Positions 41,571 to 49,606 of a DNA stretch of 64,000 nucleotides are shown here, piece after piece. Both the position numbers and the translations under genes were made by a program. Numbering within the stretch: position 1 is the first letter of the stretch; every line of letters begins with the position of its first letter. Source of the stretch: CBDCVA01 sp965222935 [NCBI: Candidatus Latescibacterota bacterium] (GTDB lineage Bacteria; Latescibacterota; CBDCVA01). The stretch covers positions 62,001 to 126,000 of the forward strand of contig CBDCVA010000001.1 in NCBI GenBank assembly GCA_965222935.1. Direction: 5' to 3'. Under the pieces are notes generated by a model. That model searched no databases, had not been told where the DNA came from, and saw only the letters and a list, made by a program, of their open reading frames with translations.

Positions 41571-41890
41571 ATGACCGGGAGCGCTTGGACACAGCAGGAA
41601 GAGGCCTTCGCCACCGCCTTGGCCGATGGGCTGACTGAAGCCGAATCCGCCCAGGCGGCCGGCTGCACCCCCGAGGCCGCCCTGCAACTCTTGAGTGACG
41701 CGGCTTTCCGCAACCACCTGGACGCGCTCACGCTGGGGCGGTGCCGCGCGGCGCGCGCCGAAGCCTTGAGGTTCGCCCGGCGCAAGCTGCGCGAGGCGAT
41801 GAATACGCCCTCGAAGAAGGACCCGCTCGACTGGGTCAAGCTCGTATGGGCGCTGGCCAACGACATCGCCGCTGGAGATCCCTGCCCCCC
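41571..41890 (+). pseudogene. Truncated small helical protein (terminase-small-subunit-like)
   Basis: About 105 codons of ordinary coding sequence (QQEEAFATALADGLTEAESA, then FRNHLDALTLGRC and an RRKLREAMN helix) with an HTH-like start resembling phage terminase small subunits. The frame then runs into two dispersed repeats (long form) and remains open only in an artificial way. The natural C-terminus is lost. It may be a non-functional remnant. Confidence 0.5.
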
Positions 41891-41913
41891 TCCCCACGCG
41901 GGGTCTTTTTCTT

Positions 41914-41975
41914 TCTCCCCTCCCTGCGTGTGCCAGCGGAGCTTCCGCCGGGGAGGGGCTGGGGGTGGGGTCTCT
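41914..41975 (+). repeat. Dispersed palindromic repeat, long form
   Basis: Preceded at 41885-41910 by CACGCGGGGTCTTTTTCTTT. It truncates the gene beginning at 41571. Confidence 0.85.
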
Positions 41976-42036
41976 CCTCCCCGCGTGCGGAGAGAAGCCG
42001 GGGTCTCCCCTCCCTCCCCCACGCGAGCTTTTCTTC

Positions 42037-42098
42037 CTCTCCCCTCCCTGCGTGTGCCAGCGGAGCTTCCGCCGGGGAGGGGCCGGGGGTGGGGTTCG
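42037..42098 (+). repeat. Dispersed palindromic repeat, long form
   Basis: A second copy 60 bases further on in the same orientation, preceded by CACGCGAGCTTTTCTTCCTC. Confidence 0.85.
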
Positions 42099-42117
42099 CC
42101 TTCCAGCCGGGGTCTCC

Positions 42118-42146
42118 TTGACATTCCTCACCCCTCAACCTACCGT
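42118..42146 (+). promoter_or_regulatory. Promoter of the Gfo/Idh operon
   Basis: TTGACA (42118-42123), 17-base spacer, TACCGT (42141-42146). The spacer ends CTCAACC and the same TTGACA-N17-TACCGT form precedes the gene at 49607. Confidence 0.65.
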
Positions 42147-42192
42147 TCGCACCGCGTTCGCAAAGCTCAGGATCAACCGGAGGCGGGCGGGA

Positions 42193-43194
42193 ATGGCGGA
42201 TCGCGTGCGGATCGGATTCATCGGCTGCGGCGGGATAGCGCGGGGACACGGCAAGAGGCTCCTCTCGATCCCCGAAGCGGAGCTTGTAGCGCTGTGCGAC
42301 CCCTCGACGGACGCCATCGAGCGCTTCGTTGCGCACAACCCGGAGGCGAAGGGCCTGCCCGTTTACGGGGACTACAGGACGATGCTGAGGGATGCGGCTC
42401 TGGACGCGGTGGCGATCTTCACGCCGCACACGCTCCACTACCCGCAGATCACGGACGCGCTGGATCGGGGCTTGCACGTGCTCACGGAAAAACCGATGGT
42501 TTGCTCGGTCGCCCATGCGCACGATGTGATCGCCAGGGCGAAGGAAGCCGGGAAGATCGTCCTGGTCGTCTATCAGCGCCACTATCAACCCGAGTACAGG
42601 TACGCGCGAGAGATAGTCCGCACGGGCCAGCTCGGTGAGATACAGTTCGTGGACGCGATGCTCTCTCAGAATTGGCTCCGAACGACGGTGGGCCAATGGC
42701 GGCAGGACCCCGAGCTCTCGGGGGGCGGCCAGCTCAACGATTCGGGCAGCCATCTCTTGGACGTGCTGTTATGGGTCACGGGCCTGGCGGTGGAGGAGGT
42801 CTCGGCCTACATCGACAACATGGAAAGCCCTGTGGATATCAACTCGGCTATGAGTCTGCGTTTTGTCGGCGGGGCGCAGGGCACCATCGCGGTCCTGGGC
42901 GAATCGCCCGTCTGGTGGGAGAGCGTGACCTTCTGGGGCACCAAGGGAGCGATCTCTTACAGGGACGGCGAACTGCTCCACAAGACGTATGCGTCGGACT
43001 CCTCCGAGCCCGGACCGTTGCCGGCGCCCTCCACGCCCGATGACAACTTCATCGGTGCGATCCTGAGGCGCGAGGCGGTGGCGTCGCCGCCCGAGTGCGG
43101 CCTCCGGGTGATCGAACTGACGGAGGCGGCTTGGCGTTCGGCGGCGGCGGGCCGGCCCGTCAAGGTTGCCGAGCTCGGGGATGAGGCCGGGTGA
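42193..43194 (+). CDS. Gfo/Idh/MocA family oxidoreductase
   Basis: A 333-residue NAD(P)-dependent sugar or cyclitol dehydrogenase. The Rossmann start is RIGFIGCGGIARGHGKRLL, the EKP motif is LTEKPMVCS, and the substrate domain has GGGQLNDSGSHLLDVLLWVTG with the catalytic Asp/His region. First gene of an operon with the 3-hydroxyacyl-CoA dehydrogenase homologue, a NifU-like protein and a truncated isomerase. Substrate unknown. ATG 42193 is chosen because the frame upstream is repeat-derived. Confidence 0.9.
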   Translation: MADRVRIGFIGCGGIARGHGKRLLSIPEAELVALCDPSTDAIERFVAHNPEAKGLPVYGDYRTMLRDAALDAVAIFTPHTLHYPQITDALDRGLHVLTEKPMVCSVAHAHDVIARAKEAGKIVLVVYQRHYQPEYRYAREIVRTGQLGEIQFVDAMLSQNWLRTTVGQWRQDPELSGGGQLNDSGSHLLDVLLWVTGLAVEEVSAYIDNMESPVDINSAMSLRFVGGAQGTIAVLGESPVWWESVTFWGTKGAISYRDGELLHKTYASDSSEPGPLPAPSTPDDNFIGAILRREAVASPPECGLRVIELTEAAWRSAAAGRPVKVAELGDEAG

Positions 43195-44177
43195 TGGCCG
43201 TGAGGGAGATCCGGACCATCGGCGTGGTGGGCGCCGGGATCATGGGCGCGGGGATCGCACAGCGCTGCGCTCAGGGAGGCTACCCCGTCATTTTCTACAA
43301 CCGTTCCGAGGCGGGTCTGGAGCGCGGCCGGAGGCTCATCGACGGCTACCAGGCGTCGCTCGTCGCGAGCGGCGATCTCGCCCGGAGCGCGGCCCGCGAG
43401 GCCCGCGAACGCATCCAGGGGACCACGGATTTCGCCGCGCTGGCGGAGGTGGACTTCGCCTTCGAATCCATCCGCGAGGACCTCGACGACAAGCGCGAGC
43501 TCTTCGGGCGGTTGGACGATCTCGTCCGCCCCGACGCCATCCTGGCGACCAACACCTCGGGCCTGTCCATCACCGCCATCGGCGACGCGACGCGCCATCG
43601 GGGACGCGTGGTCGGCGCGCACTGGTGGAATCCGCCCCACATCGTGCCGCTGGTGGAAGTAGTCAAGGGCGAGCACACCCGAATGGAGACCTGTGAGGCG
43701 GCTCGGGCCCTCCTGGAGCGGCTGGGCAAGACGCCCGTCCTGGTGCTCAAGGACATTCCCGGCTTTCTGGCGAACCGCATCCAGGTCGCCGCGCAGCGGG
43801 AGGCCGTCTACCTTCTGGAGCGGGGCGCCGCCTCGGCGGAGGACATCGATACCGCGTTCAAGGCTTCCTTCGGCCTCCGCTCGCCGGTCCTCGGTCCCCT
43901 GGAGAGCATGGACTACAACGGCCTGGACACCTGCTTCTGGGTCCACGACTACATGGGGCGCGATTTGTTCCGGGAGCCCGGGGCGCCGGCGCCGCTGCGG
44001 AAGCTGGCCGAGCGGGGCCAACTCGGGCTCAAGACGGGTCGGGGCTTCCACGATTACGCGGGAGCGGACCCGGAGGCCCTCCGGGCGGCGCGGGATCGGG
44101 CATTGCTGGCGTTGCTGGCCGTGCGGCGGCGCGCTCGCGAAGAGGGGGGAGCGCCCCGGACCGGCGGTGGTGAATGA
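43194..44177 (+). CDS. 3-hydroxyacyl-CoA dehydrogenase family protein (paralogue)
   Basis: A 327-residue homologue of 3187-4134. [20 protein letters not shown] opens the NAD-binding domain, then [25 protein letters not shown] and the C-terminal [20 protein letters not shown] and [12 protein letters not shown]. The operon position (TGATG with the Gfo/Idh gene, ATGA with the NifU-like frame) suggests a specific hydroxyacid or sugar-acid pathway instead of bulk beta-oxidation. GTG 43191 is an alternative start. Confidence 0.88.
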   Translation: MAVREIRTIGVVGAGIMGAGIAQRCAQGGYPVIFYNRSEAGLERGRRLIDGYQASLVASGDLARSAAREARERIQGTTDFAALAEVDFAFESIREDLDDKRELFGRLDDLVRPDAILATNTSGLSITAIGDATRHRGRVVGAHWWNPPHIVPLVEVVKGEHTRMETCEAARALLERLGKTPVLVLKDIPGFLANRIQVAAQREAVYLLERGAASAEDIDTAFKASFGLRSPVLGPLESMDYNGLDTCFWVHDYMGRDLFREPGAPAPLRKLAERGQLGLKTGRGFHDYAGADPEALRAARDRALLALLAVRRRAREEGGAPRTGGGE

Positions 44178-44209
44178 GCGTTGGCCTGACTGATGATGGA
44201 GGTGTCGTG

Positions 44210-44425
44210 ATGCGCGAACGGATTGAGGCGGCCCTGGAGGAGATTCGCCCGATGCTCCAGGCCGACGGCGGCGATGTGGAGCTCGTGGCCGTCGAGGGCA
44301 TGAGGGTCACGGTGCGCCTGGTCGGGGCGTGCGAGGGCTGCTCGATGGCCGCGACGACGCTCGAGTCGGGCATCGCCCAGCGCCTCCGGGAGGTCGCGCC
44401 CGAGGTCGACGTCGTCGCGGTGTGA
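44210..44425 (+). CDS. NifU C-terminal-domain protein (Fe-S scaffold)
   Basis: A 71-residue stand-alone NifU C-domain protein that carries nascent Fe-S clusters; the CxxC motif is [12 protein letters not shown] 44210 has GGAGG seven bases upstream, whereas an in-frame ATG at 44174 overlaps the previous stop (ATGA) and adds 12 residues; I prefer 44210. Its stop overlaps the next (truncated) gene. Confidence 0.82.
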   Translation: MRERIEAALEEIRPMLQADGGDVELVAVEGMRVTVRLVGACEGCSMAATTLESGIAQRLREVAPEVDVVAV

Positions 44426-44498
44426 AGTTCGCCATCTGCAACGAACTCTTCGAAGGCTGGTCCCTGGACCGGATTTGCGAGACCATCGCCGCCGGACA
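44422..44498 (+). pseudogene. Sugar phosphate isomerase/epimerase, truncated after about 25 codons
   Basis: From GTG 44422 the frame reads [20 protein letters not shown], the exact start of TIM-barrel xylose-isomerase-like epimerases, and is interrupted at codon 25-26 by a degenerate dispersed repeat (44496-44545). No further isomerase sequence follows. This marks the boundary of the secreted-repeat-protein region. Confidence 0.8.
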
Positions 44499-44545
44499 CC
44501 CCTCCTCTCCTCCTCACGCGGGGAGGGGTCGGAGGTGGGGTTTCA
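44496..44545 (+). repeat. Dispersed palindromic repeat, degenerate form
   Basis: CCCCTCCTCTCCTCCTCACG, GCGGGGAGGGG, then TCGGAGGTGGGGTTTC. It truncates the isomerase gene. Confidence 0.75.
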
Positions 44546-44662
44546 CTTCCCAGACCCCGGGACCGTCGCCAGGGTCAGCATCGAGGCCCTGCGCGCGGCC
44601 TTCTTGCTCATAGGCCGTTTTCTCCCAACAACATACAAATGAAATCCCCCATCATTTTCCTC

Positions 44663-44691
44663 TTGCAAAGTACACACTAAAGGTGTAATAT
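44663..44691 (+). promoter_or_regulatory. Promoter of the large repeat-protein gene
   Basis: TTGCAA (44663-44668), 17-base spacer, TAATAT (44686-44691), in an A/T-rich 280-base gap with no gene. Confidence 0.6.
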
Positions 44692-44825
44692 GATGAAGTG
44701 TAGTTTCACGTATGGCCTCCAGAGGAGGCAATGTGCTCCCTCAGACGAAGTCTCTGCGCCACTCGCGTCTCACCACCTGCAAGCCCCCCAAGAACGGGGC
44801 CTCTGTTGTAAAGAGGAGTTGAGCC

Positions 44826-47800
44826 ATGTCAAAGTGGACCGTTTTTTGTCTCAGGGCCTGTGTTCTGGCGGCCGTGTCACTCGTTTTCACGGTGGGTTCC
44901 AGCAGTGCGGAAGGGCGTCTCTTGCGCCTTGTGGGCGGCCATCTTGTGGAGATAGACCGCTCCGACCCCTCTTTCACGGGGCGCGCGATCGGCACCATGT
45001 CCGGCGACGAAGTGGAGATCGATCCTTATGGATCTCAGGCAACCCGGGCCGACCACATCGAGGCCATTGCAGAAGCCGTGGGCGGCTGGGACCAGCTAGA
45101 CTTGCTTGCCGGGAAGTACTTAGAGGGAGAAGGTCCAGGCGGCACGGATATCTTCTACAAATACGGTGGTAGGCTATCACAGATGGGTTACAGATTCTAC
45201 CGCGTTGTGGATGGGGCACTGATCGTGCCGAAACCGTTGACTCCGCACACCGGCTATTTCGTGTCCGTGGGGGGCACAAGTGTCGAGATCGACCCCGACC
45301 GGTCCGTGCGGGAACAGTACGACGAAATCGAAGCGCTGATAGCCTCGGGCGCGCCCATCGTGCACCCGGGAGGGCGTCTCCTGCGCCTTGTGGACGGCCA
45401 ATTTGGGGGGATACGCAGCCGCTTCGGCGACTCCCCTTTCACGGGGCACTTCGTCTACACCATGTCCGGCGACAACGTGGAAGTCGACCGTAACGTATCT
45501 GAGGCAGACTATGCTGCCCAGCTCGAGGCCATTGCAGAGGCCCTGGGCGGCTGGGACCAGCTAAACTACTTTGGCAGGAAGGTCTTAGAGGGAGAAGGTC
45601 CGGGCGGCACGGATATCTACCACAGATACGGTGGTAATCTAGCAAAGATGGGTAACAAATTCTACCGCGTTGTGGATGGGGCACTGAGCGTGCCGAATCC
45701 GTTGATTCCGCACACCGGCCATTTCGTGTACATCACGAGCGAGTCCATCTGGGTCGAGATCGACCCCGATCGGCCCGTGCGGGAGCAGCATGACGAAATC
45801 GACGCACTGATAGCCTTGGGCGCGAACATCAGTGGCATCTTGCGCCTTGTGGGCGGCCAATTTGTGGAGATAGACCGCTCCGACCCCTCTTTCACGGGGC
45901 ACGCGATCGACACCATGTCCGGCGACGTCGTGGAGGTCGATCTTTATGTATCCGAGGCAGACCGGGCCGACCACCTCGAGGCCATTGCAGAAGCCGTGGG
46001 CGGCTGGGACCAGCTGGACTACCTTGGCAGGAAGATCTTGGAGGGAGAAGATTCAGGCGGCGAGGATATCGAGCTCAGATATGGTGGTGACCTATCACAG
46101 ATGGGTGGGGAATTCTACCGCGTTGTGGATGGGGCGCTAATCGTGCCGGATCCGTTGACTCCGCACACCGGCCATTTCGTGTACATCCCGAGCGAGTCCA
46201 TCTATGTCGAGATCGCCCCCGATCGGCCCGTGCGGGAGCAGTACGACGCAATCGAAGCGCTGAGAGCCTCGGTCGTGCCCATCATGCACCCAGAAGGGCG
46301 TCTCTTTCGCCTTTGGGTGTGGGACGGCGAACTTGTGGAGATAGACCGCTCTAACCCCTCTTTCACGGGGCACACGATCGGCACCATGTCCGGCGACGAA
46401 GTGGAGGTCAATCCTGGCGCATCTGACGAGAGCCGGTTTTACCACCTCCAGGCCATTGCAAAAGCCCTGGGTGGCTGGGACCAGCTAGACTACCTTGGCA
46501 GGAGGTTCATAGAGGGAGAAGATTCAGGCGACAGGGATATCGTGCTCAGATACGGTGGCGACCTATCACAGATGGGTGGATATTTCTACCGCGTTGTGGG
46601 TCGGGCAGTGATCGTGCCGGATCCGTTGACTCCGCACACCGGCTATTTTATATGGAGGGCGGGCTTCTGGACCGAGATCGACCCCGATCGGCCCGTGCAG
46701 GAGCAGTACGAAGAAATCCAAGCGCTGATAGACTCGGGCGGGGCCCTCGTGCGCCCAGGAAAGCGTCTCCTGCGCCTCGTGGACGGCCAACTTGTGGAGA
46801 TAGGCCGCGACGACCCCCCTTTCATGGGGGATGCGGTCCTCACCACGTCCGGCGACGTCGTGGAGTTCGATCCTGACACGAACCAGTACGCAAACGGGTT
46901 CGAACAGTACAGGGCCATTGCAGAAGCCGTGGGCGGCTGGGACCAGATATTCCGCGCTATCAAAGCGACCTTAAATGGAGAAGGTCCAGGCGGCACGGAT
47001 ATCCGCATCAGATTAGGTGGTTATATATCACCGACACATGGGACATTCTACCGCGTTGTGGATGGGGCACTGACCGTGCTGGATACGTTGACTCCGCACA
47101 CCGGCGTTTTCGTATACATCCCGAGCAGGTCCGTCTGGGTCGAGATCGACTGGTTCGTGACCGATCCAGATCGGTCCGTGCGGGAGCAGTACGACGCAAT
47201 CGAAGCGCTGATAGCCTCGGGCGCGCCCATCGAAACCCCAGCAGAGTATAGGCGTCTCTTGCGCCTTGTGGACGGCCAACTTGTGGAGATACTCCGCTCC
47301 GACCCCTCTTTCACGGGGCGCGAGATCAAGACAATGTCCGGTGACGGCGTGGAGTTCCCTCGTTACAAGAAAGAGTTCGGCGATTGGCGCCAGTTCAAGT
47401 TCGACCAGCTCAAGCCCATTGCAGAAGCCGTGGGCGGCTGGGACCAGATAGACGACTTTGTTATCAGGGACTTAGATGGAGAAGGTCCAGACGGCCAGGA
47501 TATCAGAGTCAGATACGGTGGTGACATAGCACCGATAGGTGGGAAATTCCACCGCGTTGTGGATGGGGCACTGATCGTGCCGAATCCGTTGACTCCGGAC
47601 ACCGGCGTTTTCATGTTCATGCTCCCGAAGGTCGGGCTCCGCTTGCACTTGAATGTCGAGATCGACCCCGATCGGCCCGTGCGGGAGCAGTACGACGAAA
47701 TCGAAGCGCTGATAGCTTCGGGCGCGCACATCAGTTACATCTTTTACCTTTCTCCACTGGACGGCCAGCTTGTGTACGGCCTCGGCCCCTCCTCTTTCAC

Positions 47801-48503
47801 AACGATCCACACCATGTCCGGTCACGCCGTGAGGATCGATCCTGACGCAGACGGGTACGACCAGCTCAAGGCCGTTGTAAAAGGCCTGGGCACAAAAGGC
47901 CTGGGCGGCTGGGACCAGCTGGACTACCTTGGCAGGAAGTTCTTGGAGGGAGAAGGTTCAGGCGGCGGGGATATCGAGCTCAGATACGGTGGTAAGCTAT
48001 CACAGATGGGCGGGGAATTCTACCGCGTTGTGGATGGGGCGCTGATCGTGCCGGATCCGCCGACTCCGCACACTGGCCATTTCGTGTTCATCACGAGCGA
48101 GTCCATCAATGTCGAGATCGACTCCGGTCGGCCCGTGCGGGAACAGTACGATGAAATCGAAGCGCTGATAGCCTCGGGCGCGCCCATCATGCGCCCCACC
48201 ACGGCCTTGGAAGCGGGGTCCGTTGCGTCTCTGGGTGCTCCCGCGCCAAATCCCGGCAACCCAACGTTGACACTCAGCTACGCGATTGGGCAAAGCGAGT
48301 CGCTTCCCGTTAGCCTGAAGGTCTACAACATTGTGGGCCAGGTGGTTCGGGCCTTGGTAAATGACGTGCAGGGCGTGGGCAGCTACCGGGCCGTGTGGGA
48401 CGGGTTGAATGACAGCGGTAACGCCGTCGCTTCTGGAACCTACATAGCTGTTCTCACCGTTGGCGACTTCAGGGCGTCGAAGAAGCTCACGCTGGCGAAG
48501 TAG
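44826..48503 (+). CDS. Large secreted protein with seven 153-residue repeats and a FlgD-type sorting domain
   Basis: A 1225-residue exported protein. Signal peptide (residues 1-29), then seven tandem repeats of about 153 residues (residues 31-1120). Each has half A (RLLRLVDGQLVEI, FTGH, TMSGD, VE.D, then GGWDQLDYLG and EGEGPGGTDI) and half B (FYRVVDGALIVP, PLTPHTGHFVYI, VEIDPDRPVREQYDEIEALI). Thus 14 related half-repeats are visible, and the DNA of successive repeats is also very similar. The C-terminus (about 1140-1225) is a FlgD-like/T9SS sorting domain (APNPGNPTLTLSYAI, VYNIVGQVV, SGTYIAVLTVG). I do not recognise the repeat. Likely surface-displayed and perhaps adhesive. AAGAGGAG ribosome site. 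Confidence 0.8.
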   Translation: MSKWTVFCLRACVLAAVSLVFTVGSSSAEGRLLRLVGGHLVEIDRSDPSFTGRAIGTMSGDEVEIDPYGSQATRADHIEAIAEAVGGWDQLDLLAGKYLEGEGPGGTDIFYKYGGRLSQMGYRFYRVVDGALIVPKPLTPHTGYFVSVGGTSVEIDPDRSVREQYDEIEALIASGAPIVHPGGRLLRLVDGQFGGIRSRFGDSPFTGHFVYTMSGDNVEVDRNVSEADYAAQLEAIAEALGGWDQLNYFGRKVLEGEGPGGTDIYHRYGGNLAKMGNKFYRVVDGALSVPNPLIPHTGHFVYITSESIWVEIDPDRPVREQHDEIDALIALGANISGILRLVGGQFVEIDRSDPSFTGHAIDTMSGDVVEVDLYVSEADRADHLEAIAEAVGGWDQLDYLGRKILEGEDSGGEDIELRYGGDLSQMGGEFYRVVDGALIVPDPLTPHTGHFVYIPSESIYVEIAPDRPVREQYDAIEALRASVVPIMHPEGRLFRLWVWDGELVEIDRSNPSFTGHTIGTMSGDEVEVNPGASDESRFYHLQAIAKALGGWDQLDYLGRRFIEGEDSGDRDIVLRYGGDLSQMGGYFYRVVGRAVIVPDPLTPHTGYFIWRAGFWTEIDPDRPVQEQYEEIQALIDSGGALVRPGKRLLRLVDGQLVEIGRDDPPFMGDAVLTTSGDVVEFDPDTNQYANGFEQYRAIAEAVGGWDQIFRAIKATLNGEGPGGTDIRIRLGGYISPTHGTFYRVVDGALTVLDTLTPHTGVFVYIPSRSVWVEIDWFVTDPDRSVREQYDAIEALIASGAPIETPAEYRRLLRLVDGQLVEILRSDPSFTGREIKTMSGDGVEFPRYKKEFGDWRQFKFDQLKPIAEAVGGWDQIDDFVIRDLDGEGPDGQDIRVRYGGDIAPIGGKFHRVVDGALIVPNPLTPDTGVFMFMLPKVGLRLHLNVEIDPDRPVREQYDEIEALIASGAHISYIFYLSPLDGQLVYGLGPSSFTTIHTMSGHAVRIDPDADGYDQLKAVVKGLGTKGLGGWDQLDYLGRKFLEGEGSGGGDIELRYGGKLSQMGGEFYRVVDGALIVPDPPTPHTGHFVFITSESINVEIDSGRPVREQYDEIEALIASGAPIMRPTTALEAGSVASLGAPAPNPGNPTLTLSYAIGQSESLPVSLKVYNIVGQVVRALVNDVQGVGSYRAVWDGLNDSGNAVASGTYIAVLTVGDFRASKKLTLAK

Positions 48504-48585
48504 CCGCCGATTCGATCACAGGATGAATGGAGTCCCCGTCTGCAAGGGTGGGGGCTCTATCCTTATTCCAAGGAGGAGCCGAGCC

Positions 48586-49482
48586 ATGTCAAAATGGACC
48601 GTTTTTTGTCTTAGGACCTGCGTTCTGGCGGCCGTGTTGCTCGCTTTGGCCGTTGGCTCCAGCAGCGCGGAAGGGCGCTACTTCCGCATCGTGGATGGCG
48701 AGCTCGTGGAGTTCGAGCCTGAGGGGGAACTGGACCTTCGCTATTTCGCGTTTACACTCTCGGGTGACGCCATCCAGTTCGACCTCTCGCTACCGACGGA
48801 AGGTGAGGTGTACGTCAGAGGCGGAGGTGTTAGTGCCTATGAGATACAGTATGAGCGCATCGCGGCGGTCGTCGGATGGGACCAGCTCAGTGCATCGCTC
48901 TGCGATTGGTTCTATGGCATTCCCCTCTGCAGGGGCGGCTCGCTGTCACCACCCGGCCGCTATCTCCGGCTCGTGGATGGCGAGCTGATCCCCATCGATC
49001 TCTCCGGGCCGCACACGGGGCAGTTCACGGATCTGCTCAACGGCGACCACGTCGAGATCGAACCCGCTGAGCCGATCAGTCTCCCTTCCCTTTTCGCGGC
49101 GCTCGAACCCATCGCGGCTGTCGTGGGGTGGGACGGACTCGGTTGCTGGATCGACCCGTACTACATCGACGGCATTCGCGTTTATATAGGTGGGTTTGTC
49201 GGGGCTGATCGCCGCCTGCGGATCGTGGATGGCCGATTCGTCGCATTGGACCCTTCTGAGCCGCATACGGGTCATTTCATCAGGTTTGCTCTGACCGGCG
49301 ACTACATCGAGGTCGATCCAGAGGGGTCGATCCCTGAGCAGTTCGAGGCCTACACAGCCCTGGCCTCGGAGGTCGCCGTAAGAGGTGAGAACCGTTACTT
49401 CTATATCCCTCTCGAGGATACGGGCCCCGTTGCCGTGGAAGCGGCCACGTGGGGCGGGGTCAAGGCGGCGTTCCTGCGGTAG
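48586..49482 (+). CDS. Smaller paralogue of the repeat protein
   Basis: A 298-residue protein. Signal peptide and upstream leader are nearly identical to those of the 1225-residue gene (MSKWTVFCLRTCVLAAV). Four half-repeats are recognisable (RYFRIVDGELVEFE, RYLRLVDGELIPID, RRLRIVDGRFVALDP and a final degenerate one), with VVGWDQLSA and VVGWDGLGC in between, and HTGQF and HTGHF. It lacks the C-terminal sorting domain, so retention or partner may differ. AAGGAGGAG is present 8 bases upstream. It follows the larger gene by 83 bases on the same strand. Confidence 0.75.
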   Translation: MSKWTVFCLRTCVLAAVLLALAVGSSSAEGRYFRIVDGELVEFEPEGELDLRYFAFTLSGDAIQFDLSLPTEGEVYVRGGGVSAYEIQYERIAAVVGWDQLSASLCDWFYGIPLCRGGSLSPPGRYLRLVDGELIPIDLSGPHTGQFTDLLNGDHVEIEPAEPISLPSLFAALEPIAAVVGWDGLGCWIDPYYIDGIRVYIGGFVGADRRLRIVDGRFVALDPSEPHTGHFIRFALTGDYIEVDPEGSIPEQFEAYTALASEVAVRGENRYFYIPLEDTGPVAVEAATWGGVKAAFLR

Positions 49483-49511
49483 ACCTTTCTCCGGCCCTCG
49501 CTTTACGATGC

Positions 49512-49548
49512 GGCCCCTGTGCCCAGCCCGCGCGGGGGCCCTTTCTTT
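49512..49548 (+). terminator. Rho-independent terminator
   Basis: GGCCCC (49512-49517) and GGGGCC (49535-49540) stem followed by CTTTCTTTT; 29 bases after the smaller repeat-protein stop. Confidence 0.55.
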
Positions 49549-49570
49549 TCCCACTGCGCGGTCATCCCCC

Positions 49571-49599
49571 TTGACAGCCCCTCGGCCTCGACCTACCGT
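49571..49599 (+). promoter_or_regulatory. Promoter of the DUF6807 gene, probably leaderless
   Basis: TTGACA (49571-49576), 17-base spacer, TACCGT (49594-49599). The ATG at 49607 is at the expected transcription start, so no leader and no Shine-Dalgarno. Confidence 0.65.
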
Positions 49600-49606
49600 T
49601 CCTAGC

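Noticed and set aside
41965-42192. N-terminal extension of the Gfo/Idh protein
   Set aside because: The extra sequence is a translated repeat plus promoter; the family start is at ATG 42193.
44826-48503. CRISPR or satellite interpretation of the 450-base periodic DNA
   Set aside because: The periodicity is in a single open frame with a signal peptide and a sorting domain, and the unit is far longer than CRISPR repeats.
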